DNA of 7,181 nt from positions 1-7,181 of the forward strand of contig SLEY01000446.1 in NCBI GenBank assembly GCA_007124535.1, written 5' to 3'. A program made the position numbers and the translations under genes. Shown piece after piece: positions 1 to 5,567 of the stretch. Each line of letters begins with the position of its first letter. Within the stretch, counting starts at the first letter, position 1. The notes beneath the pieces are model-generated. The model had not been told where the DNA came from and made no database searches. It was given only the letters and a program-made list of their open reading frames with translations. This stretch comes from Planctomycetaceae bacterium (GTDB lineage: Bacteria > Planctomycetota > Planctomycetia > Pirellulales > Pirellulaceae).

Positions 1-190
1 CATTCGCCCGGACCATCCGCCGCCCCTGTAACTCCACCCATCGCAGGGTCGCCTCGGGCCCCGTGCGGATGCCGAAGCGAAGCGGTCCCGTATCGACCTG
101 GATCAAGTCCTCGGTTTCCGTTACCGACACCGCCGAAGCGAGGGGCGTCAATACCGCCATGATCGCGATACTCGCCAGCGCTGTTTTCAC
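1..190 (-). CDS. Secreted protein of unknown function, N-terminal part only
   Basis: Only the first 63 codons lie in the window; the rest runs off the left edge. The GTG start at 190 is chosen because AAGGGGAG lies 4 bases upstream and because it gives a clean Sec signal peptide: basic start (VKTALA), hydrophobic core SIAIMAVLTPL and a likely cleavage after LASA near residue 20. An internal ATG at codon 11 would cut the hydrophobic core in half. The mature part starts with a beta-rich stretch around DLIQVDTGPLRFGIRTG. This resembles the N-terminal strand of large secreted planctomycete carbohydrate-active proteins of the exo-rhamnogalacturonan-lyase-like type, but the match is from memory over about 15 residues and is weak. 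It follows the Hpt gene by 69 bases on the same strand and could be the last gene of that transcript or have its own promoter. Export is well supported; function is unknown. Confidence 0.7.
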   Translation of the reverse strand, partial: MKTALASIAIMAVLTPLASAVSVTETEDLIQVDTGPLRFGIRTGPEATLRWVELQGRRMVRAN

Positions 191-223
191 GGTACTCCCC
201 TTCCGACAGAAAAACACGCGTTG

Positions 224-253
224 CGTCCGACCCGTCCGGCCCGTCCGGCCCGT
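224..253. repeat. Three tandem 9-base units in an intergenic gap
   Basis: Units begin at 224, 233 and 242. The first is CGTCCGACC and the next two are CGTCCGGCC, followed by a partial fourth unit (CGT). The array sits in the 69-base gap between the Hpt gene stop and the secreted-protein start. It is not an inverted repeat and has no T-tract, so it is not a terminator. It may be slippage in GC-rich DNA or a repeated protein-binding site; nothing in the sequence decides. Confidence 0.6.
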
Positions 254-259
254 ATTGGG

Positions 260-616
260 TTATCCGTTGCCGCGGGTCTTCAATTCGGCGATGACCGGGG
301 TCATGTAGGCTTCCAGGTCCCGGCACAGCTCGGCGGTGCCGTCCCAGACTTCTTGCTGGCCCCGGCTCTCGATTTCTTGAGCCAGTTCCACACCTCGGGT
401 CGCTCCGAAGATGCGGAGGGAGCCTTTCAATGTGTGCGCGGAGCGTCGCAACAACGGCCCATCCCGGTTTTCCAGAGCGGAGCGGATCGCTTGGAGCAAA
501 GCGGGCCCCTCGTCCAGAAACACCTCGATCAATTCTTGCAAGAGCGTCGAATCGCCGCCGGTCGATTCGAGAGCGGCCGACCAGTCGACCATGCCCCCTT
601 CATTCGCGGGTCCCAT
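260..616 (-). CDS. Stand-alone Hpt (histidine phosphotransfer) domain protein
   Basis: A 118-residue protein made almost entirely of one Hpt four-helix bundle. Hpt proteins carry a phosphoryl group between receiver domains in multi-step phosphorelays in the cytoplasm. The signature AHTLKGSLRIFGA is present; the phospho-accepting His is residue 61, with Lys64 and Gly65 in the usual +3 and +4 places. The first helix region shows the common pattern W-x-AALE-x-x-GGD-x-x-LLQELIEVFLDEGPALL. No kinase, receiver or output domain is fused to it, and the protein is within the usual size of single Hpt modules. The ATG at 616 is preferred over an in-frame GTG at 622 because AGGAGG directly abuts the GTG but is 6 bases from the ATG; MVDWSAAL a few residues later is another possible start. 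It lies 41 bases downstream of the PIG-L gene on the same strand. No histidine kinase or response regulator is in the window, so its partners are unknown. Confidence 0.9.
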   Translation of the reverse strand: MGPANEGGMVDWSAALESTGGDSTLLQELIEVFLDEGPALLQAIRSALENRDGPLLRRSAHTLKGSLRIFGATRGVELAQEIESRGQQEVWDGTAELCRDLEAYMTPVIAELKTRGNG

Positions 617-622
617 TGCCAC

Positions 623-628
623 CCTCCT
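623..628 (-). promoter_or_regulatory. Ribosome binding site that decides the Hpt start
   Basis: A consensus AGGAGG ends directly against GTG (622-620) and lies 6 bases from ATG (616-614). Normal spacing favours the ATG, which shortens the protein by two residues. Confidence 0.7.
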
Positions 629-657
629 GTGTTGCTCCCCACGTTCTTCAGCGGGGA

Positions 658-1479
658 CTAAAAGCCCTGGAATAAGTCCTTGATCATCTCCTGCGTTGGC
701 GTGGCGCCGTACTCGCAGGGTTCGTACGCTTCACAAAATTCGACCCGTTCCGCTCGGGCACTGCCATAACGTTCCTGGAGGAGCCCTCGGTAACGCTGGG
801 CGACTGGTCGAATCTGCTGACCATACCATCGGCTCAGCCACTCGATCCGCAATTCCGGATCCGCAGGCACGTCTGCAGACTCCCCGCGATTATAGGGCAA
901 CCAATCGAAGAACTGCGAGGTGTGGCAAGCCAGCATCGCCACCACCTGATCGAACACCGGGCCGATATCCACAGCCATCACGGGGCTGAACGGATACGGA
1001 CGTTGGAATCCGTCCTCCATGTACATGATCAGCGGATCGCGGGCCAGGGCCGGCGCGTCGTCAGCCACGGCCGGCACGGTCAGCAGGTAGGCCGCGTCAC
1101 AGACCAACTGGGACGTGTAACGGTGATCGGGGTGGTAGTCGTTGGGGCGATGCGTCACAACCAGATGCGGCTGGAACGTGCGGATCAAGCGGATCAGATC
1201 ATCTCGGATCGATGTCCGGGGCATCAGGTAGCCATCACGGTTCGGCAGGATCACGTAGTCCAGCCCGGTCACGGCGGCGGAGGCGAGCGCTTCCGCTCGC
1301 CGGGTTTGAGCCAGCGGCTCGCCGTAGACCGTCTGATGCCCGGATTCGCCGTTCGTCACGCTAACGAAGCAGACCGCATGGCCAGCGCGGCGGTAGAGCG
1401 CGGCCAAACCGCCCACCTTATATTCGGAGTCATCCGGGTGCGCCCCGATGACCATCAATCGCTTGCTGGTAGAATTCAT
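658..1479 (-). CDS. PIG-L (LmbE-like) family zinc-dependent deacetylase
   Basis: A 273-residue protein of the PIG-L/LmbE superfamily, whose characterised members remove N-acetyl groups from GlcNAc-type substrates (GlcNAc-PI, GlcNAc-inositol in mycothiol synthesis, diacetylchitobiose). The family signature is present: GAHPDDSE at residues 12-19, where His14 and Asp17 would be metal ligand and catalytic base, and THRPNDYHPDHR at 109-120, whose HPDH supplies the further metal-binding His. The middle section (VTNGESGHQ, LAQTRRAEALASAA, LPNRDGYLMP, LIRLIRTFQPHLVV) is the usual PIG-L core. ATG 1479 is taken as start because it lies just before the first beta strand (KRLMVIGAHPDD); the frame stays open 303 bases further upstream, but that part is unrelated to the family and overlaps the rpsD leader. 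There is no strong Shine-Dalgarno sequence before 1479. No signal peptide is seen, so it is cytoplasmic. It heads a minus-strand group with the Hpt gene. The substrate cannot be inferred. Confidence 0.93.
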   Translation of the reverse strand: MNSTSKRLMVIGAHPDDSEYKVGGLAALYRRAGHAVCFVSVTNGESGHQTVYGEPLAQTRRAEALASAAVTGLDYVILPNRDGYLMPRTSIRDDLIRLIRTFQPHLVVTHRPNDYHPDHRYTSQLVCDAAYLLTVPAVADDAPALARDPLIMYMEDGFQRPYPFSPVMAVDIGPVFDQVVAMLACHTSQFFDWLPYNRGESADVPADPELRIEWLSRWYGQQIRPVAQRYRGLLQERYGSARAERVEFCEAYEPCEYGATPTQEMIKDLFQGF

Positions 1480-1671
1480 AATGCCCAAGGTACCAAGCGC
1501 CTGCCGGGCCTGCCAACCCGTGGGTTTCCATTCCGGCGAAACGAGGAGCCAAAACTGGAAGGGGCCCCTTGTCAATCGGCGGCCGGTCAGCGAAGATAAG
1601 CAGCTTGTATTTTGGCGCCTGCCGAATGCCCTTGGCTCGATGGGCCATTCTGGAGGGTTGCCTAGGGGCCT

Positions 1672-1687
1672 GTTCGGGGTTCCGAAC
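1672..1687 (+). promoter_or_regulatory. Perfect 6-bp inverted repeat in rpsD leader
   Basis: GTTCGG (1672-1677), a GGTT loop and CCGAAC (1682-1687) form a perfect 6-bp stem with a tetraloop, ending 67 bases before the rpsD ATG. A T-tract is absent, so it is not an intrinsic terminator. It could be an RNA hairpin in the S4 leader or a DNA operator. S4 represses its own synthesis through leader RNA in E. coli and B. subtilis; that this site does the same is inference. Confidence 0.45.
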
Positions 1688-1699
1688 GGGAGGCTGCAA

Positions 1700-1711
1700 G
1701 CATGCGAATGC
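1700..1711 (+). promoter_or_regulatory. Small hairpin with GCGA (GNRA) tetraloop in rpsD leader
   Basis: GCAT (1700-1703), loop GCGA, ATGC (1708-1711). The 4-bp stem is short, but its loop belongs to the very stable GNRA class. It lies 12 bases after the preceding hairpin and 43 bases before the rpsD start. A stem this short can easily arise by chance. Confidence 0.3.
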
Positions 1712-1754
1712 AACATTCCACTATTTCTGGCTGAGTTTAAGGAGAAGTCACTGC

Positions 1755-2363
1755 ATGGCTCGTTACACTGGTCCCAAGGCACGGGTCAACCGGCGTCTGG
1801 GTTCGATGGTCTACGAAAATGCGGGTGCCGTGCGCGCCATGGGACGTCGCGAGTCACCGCCCGGAATGCATACACGCGGCCGACGCCCCTCGAACTACGG
1901 GCTCGCGTTGATGCAGAAGCAGCGAATCAAGCACTATTACGGCATCGGCGAACGGCAATTGCGCCGTTTTTTCGATAACGTGTCCCGCAAAAAGGGGGAT
2001 ACGGGCGAATTGCTGCTGACATTGTGCGAGCGCCGTATGGACAATGTGGTCCGGCGGGCTGGTTTCACCAAGACGCGCCCGCAGGCTCGGCAGGGCATCA
2101 CGCATGGGCATTTCCAGGTCAATGGCCGCAAGGTGACCAAGCCGTCTTATTTGCTGCGAGCCGGCGATGTGATTACGGTGCGGCCGCGGGAAAATTTGCT
2201 GAATTTGTACCGGCAACTTTCGGACGAAAGCCAGGGCCAGAGTCTGGACTGGGTGACGTTCGACCCGGAGACGTTACGGGCGACGCTGCAGGGACTTCCC
2301 GGACCGGGGGATATCAGTTTGCCGGTGGATGTGAACGTCGTCATCGAATTCCTCTCACGTTGA
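1755..2363 (+). CDS. rpsD: 30S ribosomal protein S4
   Basis: A 202-residue S4, a primary 16S rRNA binding protein that nucleates assembly of the 30S body and contributes to decoding accuracy. The start is ATG 1755, giving the standard MARYTGPKARVNRRLG and preceded by AAGGAG; the open frame reaches further left without family similarity. Residues 1-91 form the S4 N-terminal region, with PPGMHTRGRRPSNYG and QKQRIKHYYGIGERQLRRFF. Residues 92-143 are the S4 RNA-binding domain (ERRMDNVVRRAGF ... RQGITHGHFQVNGRKV ... SYLLRAGDVITVR). The C-terminus ends VIEFLSR, like the usual IVEFYSR tail. It has one cysteine (residue 91), so it is the zinc-free (C-minus) form. It is not next to rpsK, rpsM, rpoA or rplQ, its neighbours in many bacteria. 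The lpdA start follows its stop by 6 bases, which implies shared transcription. Confidence 0.97.
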   Translation: MARYTGPKARVNRRLGSMVYENAGAVRAMGRRESPPGMHTRGRRPSNYGLALMQKQRIKHYYGIGERQLRRFFDNVSRKKGDTGELLLTLCERRMDNVVRRAGFTKTRPQARQGITHGHFQVNGRKVTKPSYLLRAGDVITVRPRENLLNLYRQLSDESQGQSLDWVTFDPETLRATLQGLPGPGDISLPVDVNVVIEFLSR

Positions 2364-2365
2364 GG
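2362..2365 (+). promoter_or_regulatory. lpdA ribosome binding site overlapping the rpsD stop codon
   Basis: GAGG overlaps the last two bases of the rpsD TGA (2361-2363) and lies 4 bases before the lpdA ATG at 2370. A ribosome finishing S4 would cover this site, the usual arrangement for translational coupling. Confidence 0.6.
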
Positions 2366-2369
2366 CACG

Positions 2370-3791
2370 ATGCATACATCTTTAGTAGTATTAGGTGGTG
2401 GTCCGGGTGGCTATGCTGCGGCATTTTTGGCGGCGGATAAAGGTCTGGACGTGACCCTGGTCGAAGCGGAACCGCGTTTGGGCGGCACGTGCCTGTTGCG
2501 CGGCTGCATTCCGTCGAAAGCCCTGCTGCATGTAGCTCGGGTGATCGGGGAGGTGGACGAGTTGCGGCGGGATTGGGGCATCGAATACCCCGCGCCCCAG
2601 ATTACGCTCGATAAAATCCGGGCCCGCAAAGAGAAGGTCATCGCGAACCTGACCCGCGGATTGGCGGGTCTGGCCAAGCAGCGCAAGGTGCGGGTGATCC
2701 AGGCTCGCGGCGTGCTGGACGACTCGACGACCCTGCGTTTGGAGGGGGATCACGAATCGATTCCGTCCGGGGGCCGGCTGACATTCGATCACCTGATCTT
2801 GGCCACGGGTTCGGAGCCGATCCTGCCGCCCGTCTTCGACGTCGGTTCGGACCGCATCATGAACTCGACCGGCGCGTTGGAGTTGGCCGAAATTCCCCGT
2901 CGCTTGCTGGTGATCGGCGGCGGCTACATCGGTTTGGAGATGGGTGCGGTCTACGCGGGCCTCGGTTCGGAGGTCAGCGTGGTCGAACTGACCGACGGTC
3001 TCTTGCCGGGCGCCGACCGGGATCTGGTCCGGCCCTTGCACAAGCACCTGAATCGATTGTTTGGGGAGCGGATTTTTCTGAAGACCAAAGTCGGTTCGTT
3101 GGGTATTCGCGGCGAGCAGGTGGAAGTGGCGTTCGAAGGTCCGGCCAAGTACGGTGTGGACCTGTACGATCGGGTGCTGGTCTCGGTCGGTCGCCGGCCG
3201 AACAGCCGCGGTATCGGTCTGGAGAATACGCAGGTCGAGGTGGATGAGCGAGGTTTCGTCGTGTGCGATCGTCAGTTTCGCACGGCGGATCCCCACATCT
3301 TGGCTATCGGCGATTTGGCGGGCGAGCCGATGCTGGCTCACAAGGCGACCCATGAAGGCCGGATCGCCGTCGATGCGGTGCGGGGTAAACCGGTGGAATT
3401 CGACAAGATCGCGATTCCCGCGATCGTGTTCACCGACCCCGAAGTGGCTTGGACCGGCGTGACCGAAGGGCAGGCCCACCACGAAGGCCGGGCGGTGGAG
3501 GTGGTCAGCTATCCTTGGGCAGCCAGCGGACGGGCTCAGGCCCTGGGACGGACCGAAGGCCTGACCAAATGGATCGTGGATGCCCAGACCCAGCGGGTGC
3601 TGGGCTGCGGGTTGGTCGGCGCGGGGGCGGGCGAACTGATCGCCGAAGCGGTGCTGGCCATCGAGATGGGATGTGAGATCGGGGACATCAGCGAAACGAT
3701 CCACCCGCATCCCACGCTGAGCGAAACGATCATGAATGCAGCCGAAGTGTTCTTCGGAACGGCCACGGAGATTTACAAGCCTCGCCGCTGA
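2370..3791 (+). CDS. lpdA: Dihydrolipoamide dehydrogenase (E3)
   Basis: A 473-residue flavoprotein that reoxidises dihydrolipoamide with NAD+ for 2-oxoacid dehydrogenase complexes or the glycine cleavage system, in the cytoplasm. All landmarks are present: FAD-binding GGGPGG at residues 9-14; the redox disulfide Cys41-Cys46 in GGTCLLRGCIPSKALLH; ATGSEP at 145-150; the NAD-binding GGGYIGLE at 183-190 with an acidic end of strand two (VVELTDG); the second FAD motif AIGDLAGEPMLAHKA at 312-326; and the C-terminal HPHPTLSE at 445-452, which gives the His447/Glu452 acid-base pair from the other subunit. CLLRGC replaces the more usual CLNVGC; the HPHPTLSE motif argues for true E3 over mercuric or glutathione reductase. 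Length is normal for E3. The first codons are unusually A/T-rich for this region. No E1 or E2 gene is near, so this E3 probably serves complexes encoded elsewhere. Confidence 0.95.
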   Translation: MHTSLVVLGGGPGGYAAAFLAADKGLDVTLVEAEPRLGGTCLLRGCIPSKALLHVARVIGEVDELRRDWGIEYPAPQITLDKIRARKEKVIANLTRGLAGLAKQRKVRVIQARGVLDDSTTLRLEGDHESIPSGGRLTFDHLILATGSEPILPPVFDVGSDRIMNSTGALELAEIPRRLLVIGGGYIGLEMGAVYAGLGSEVSVVELTDGLLPGADRDLVRPLHKHLNRLFGERIFLKTKVGSLGIRGEQVEVAFEGPAKYGVDLYDRVLVSVGRRPNSRGIGLENTQVEVDERGFVVCDRQFRTADPHILAIGDLAGEPMLAHKATHEGRIAVDAVRGKPVEFDKIAIPAIVFTDPEVAWTGVTEGQAHHEGRAVEVVSYPWAASGRAQALGRTEGLTKWIVDAQTQRVLGCGLVGAGAGELIAEAVLAIEMGCEIGDISETIHPHPTLSETIMNAAEVFFGTATEIYKPRR

Positions 3792-3920
3792 TCCGGGCGG
3801 TCCTCATGTGCCGACTTTTTGCCTAACGAAGCCCTGCCAAGCATCCAGCCGGTGCGGGGCTCAATATTCCACCATGCCGCGACGAACCACGCGCGGCCGT
3901 CTTTCCTGCGGAGGATGCAC
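3792..3920. other. Gap between lpdA and the LOG gene
   Basis: This gap has no recognisable gene. A run of five T (3816-3820) is not preceded by a strong stem. A 6-bp inverted repeat, GCCGCG (3876-3881) and CGCGGC (3892-3897) around a 10-base loop, ends 12 bases before the GGAGG of the next gene. It could mask or set off that ribosome binding site, or be chance in GC-rich DNA. An in-frame TTG at 3819 could extend the LOG protein leftward, but the added residues look non-coding and have no Shine-Dalgarno sequence. Whether the LOG gene is co-transcribed with lpdA or has its own promoter is not decided. Confidence 0.4.
3910..3914 (+). promoter_or_regulatory. Ribosome binding site that decides the LOG-gene start
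   Basis: GGAGG directly abuts ATG 3915 but lies 6 bases before GTG 3921. Standard spacing favours the GTG, two codons downstream in the same frame. Confidence 0.6.
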
Positions 3921-4772
3921 GTGAACCTCAAGGAACAGGAACGCTTGGATGCCATCCTCGGTTCCCCCAGCTATCGTCTGGCGGAAGAGGATCCCGATTT
4001 TTTGAAGGACGATGAACTCCGTCCGGTCCGCATGCAGCTGGAGCTGCTAAAGGTCGAGATGGCCCTCAACCGTCACCAGATCCACTCCACGATTGTGGTT
4101 TTTGGCGGCACCGTGGTGGTGGAACGGCCAGAGGCCCAGGCCCAGCTGACTGCCGCAAGAGAAGCGGCGGCCGAGCGTCCGAACGATCCGGCGGCCGCCC
4201 GCAAAGTGGCTCGGGCCGAACGCATTCTGGCCAAGAGCCGGTACTATGACGAAGCCCGCGAATTCTGCCGGCTGGTGTCCGAAATGAACCAGACGGAGGG
4301 CCAGCATGAACACGTCGTGATCACCGGCGGCGGGCCCGGGATCATGGAAGCCGCGAATCGCGGGGCCTTCGATGCGGAAGCCAAGACCATCGGATTGAAT
4401 ATCACCCTGCCACGCGAACAGGTGCCCAACTCGTATATCACCCCCGAGTTGTGCTTCCAGTTCCATTATTTCGCCTTGCGCAAAATGCATTTCCTGATGC
4501 GCGCCAAAGCGCTGGTGGTCTTTCCCGGCGGGTTCGGAACCCTGGACGAATTGTTCGACGCCCTGACCTTGCGCCAAACCCGACGCATGCAGTCCCTGCC
4601 GATCCTGCTGTACGGCAGCGAATACTGGAAACAAGTCATCGATTTCCAGTTCCTGGCAGATGAAGGGGTCATCGCCGACAGTGATCTGGAGTACTTCCAA
4701 TTCGTCGACACCCCGCAGGAGGCTTGCGAGATCATCACCCGATACCGAGTACAGCCGCCAGTCGACTTCTAA
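3921..4772 (+). CDS. Long-form LOG-family protein (TIGR00730-like Rossmann fold, formerly 'lysine decarboxylase')
   Basis: With the GTG 3921 start this is a 283-residue protein of the LOG family. Known members cleave nucleoside 5'-monophosphates to free base and ribose 5-phosphate, either cytokinin nucleotides (plant LOG) or purine/pyrimidine nucleotides (bacterial PpnN). The two family motifs are present: GGGPGIMEAANRGA at residues 136-149 and PGGFGTLDE at 202-210, with RKMHF at 187-191 between them; Arg and Glu of these motifs form the active site. Before the core there is a segment with STIVVFGGT (about 56-64) and an Ala/Arg/Glu-rich, probably helical insert at about 67-107, which makes it longer than the roughly 200-residue plant-type LOG. 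This longer architecture is common in environmental bacteria and its substrate is not settled. The older name 'lysine decarboxylase' is a misannotation. No signal peptide or membrane segment is seen. Its stop is 6 bases from that of the converging HisA-related gene. Confidence 0.9.
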   Translation: MNLKEQERLDAILGSPSYRLAEEDPDFLKDDELRPVRMQLELLKVEMALNRHQIHSTIVVFGGTVVVERPEAQAQLTAAREAAAERPNDPAAARKVARAERILAKSRYYDEAREFCRLVSEMNQTEGQHEHVVITGGGPGIMEAANRGAFDAEAKTIGLNITLPREQVPNSYITPELCFQFHYFALRKMHFLMRAKALVVFPGGFGTLDELFDALTLRQTRRMQSLPILLYGSEYWKQVIDFQFLADEGVIADSDLEYFQFVDTPQEACEIITRYRVQPPVDF

Positions 4773-4790
4773 GCCGGTTCAACAGCGGCT
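4772..4790. terminator. Weak hairpin at the convergent gene junction
   Basis: AGCCG (4772-4776) and CGGCT (4786-4790) pair around a 9-base loop exactly where the LOG and HisA-related genes meet, overlapping the stop codons of both. No T-tract follows in either direction, so a two-way terminator role is only a possibility. Confidence 0.2.
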
Positions 4791-5546
4791 GGCGGGCGGG
4801 CCCGTCGGTTGGCTCCCTGCCGCGGTCGGGGCCAGCGTGCCGTCATGCAAGGCGGAGGCGACCAGTGCGGCGCTGCAGCCGGCGGCGGCCAGGTGTTCCA
4901 GGTCTTGGCGATGGCGGACGCCGCCACCCGCCAGGATCTCCACTGCGGGATGCTCGGCGCGCAGCTGCCGGCAGAGTTCCAACCGTTGGGGCCCAGCGGC
5001 GGTTCCCACGTGGGCCAGGTCCAGCACGATCAGGCGGCGGATCCCGGCGGCGATCGCCTGAGCGGCGATGTGCCCGGGCGAAGCCTGCTGCCAATCCGGC
5101 CAGCAAGTGATCGGGCGCCCGCGGCGCAGATCCAGACTGAACACGCTTCGCCGCCGCCCCAAAACCTGCACACAGGCGGCCAGAAGGCGAGGGCCGGGGA
5201 GCGATTCCAGCCCCAGCACCACGCCCGCGATCCGCGGTTGATCCTGGGCGTAAAATGCCAACTGGCTGGCCCGCCCGATTCCATCGACACCGGCGTCCAG
5301 CAGCAGGTCCAGACCGCAGGCCGCGATGGTTTGCAGGGCCAGCCAGTTCGGGGGCGCGCCGCCGATCGCATCCAAATCGGCGACGTAAACCGTATCGAAA
5401 CCCGCCTCCCGGAACGCGGTCGCCACGGTCCGCGGCCGCGGATCCCCGGCCAAAACACTCCGGACCGGCTGGTACCGCTGCCGCTCGCCCGCCACGGCCC
5501 GCACCACCCGGCCGTCCTTCAAATCCATCACAGGGATCACACGCAC
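4779..5546 (-). CDS. HisA-related TIM-barrel protein, probably not the histidine enzyme
   Basis: A 255-residue (beta/alpha)8 barrel of the HisA/HisF superfamily. HisA converts ProFAR to PRFAR in histidine synthesis using an Asp on strand 1, an Asp on strand 5 and a nearby Thr. Here the first Asp is kept (Asp8 in MDLKDGRVVRAVAG) and the second aligns with Asp139 in SLDLRRG. The usual TDIxxDGTxxG segment reads LDLAHVGTAAG (175-185), with Leu175 for the Thr and Val180 for the Asp. The phosphate-binding ends are kept: AGGGV (206-210) and ALHDG (232-236), close to HisA GKALYEG. YVADLDAIGG (54-63) recalls the HisA-like group of archaea and planctomycetes (COG1411 as I remember it), so a HisA paralogue is the best call. 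The last 18 residues are a low-complexity tail. GTG 5546 is the start, with GGAG 7 bases upstream. It follows the Gfo/Idh/MocA gene by 21 bases and is surely in its operon. The substrate is unknown; it is probably a phosphorylated sugar or aminosugar. Confidence 0.8.
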   Translation of the reverse strand: MRVIPVMDLKDGRVVRAVAGERQRYQPVRSVLAGDPRPRTVATAFREAGFDTVYVADLDAIGGAPPNWLALQTIAACGLDLLLDAGVDGIGRASQLAFYAQDQPRIAGVVLGLESLPGPRLLAACVQVLGRRRSVFSLDLRRGRPITCWPDWQQASPGHIAAQAIAAGIRRLIVLDLAHVGTAAGPQRLELCRQLRAEHPAVEILAGGGVRHRQDLEHLAAAGCSAALVASALHDGTLAPTAAGSQPTGPPASRC

Positions 5547-5567
5547 GGCAACGCTCCGAGTGCCACG

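Larger units (their letters stand above)
1480..1754. promoter_or_regulatory. Divergent control region between PIG-L gene and rpsD
   Basis: This 275-base stretch separates two divergently transcribed genes, so it must hold promoters for both the PIG-L group (leftward) and rpsD-lpdA (rightward). Long reading frames cross it on both strands, but they are extensions of the flanking genes with no recognisable protein content. No sharp -35/-10 pair stands out. Two short hairpins lie in its right-hand part (1672-1687 and 1700-1711) and would be in the rpsD leader RNA. AAGGAG at 1739-1744 is the rpsD ribosome binding site, 10 bases from ATG. Confidence 0.5.

Noticed and set aside
1569..1600. Sigma70-like promoter TTGTCA (1569-1574) with GATAAG (1595-1600)
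   Set aside because: The spacing of 20 bases is too long and the -10 match is poor, so it is not reported as a feature.
1569..1754. N-terminal extension of rpsD from an in-frame TTG at 1569
   Set aside because: The extra residues do not resemble S4, and the standard MARYTGPKARVNRRLG start with AAGGAG upstream lies at 1755.
1480..1782. Open frame extending the PIG-L protein by 101 residues at its N-terminus
   Set aside because: The extension has no PIG-L similarity, covers the rpsD leader and ribosome binding site, and the family normally starts just before the AHPDD strand.
2391..3710. A 439-codon open frame antisense to lpdA
   Set aside because: It is His/Gln/Arg/Asp-rich with no domain pattern, as expected opposite a GC-rich gene with strong third-position bias.
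3795..3820. Intrinsic terminator after lpdA ending in TTTTT (3816-3820)
   Set aside because: The bases before the T-run form only a short bulged stem, which is not enough to support a terminator.
4797..4804. Palindrome CGGGCCCG near the end of the HisA-related gene
   Set aside because: It lies within coding sequence, and an 8-base palindrome of G and C is expected by chance in this composition.
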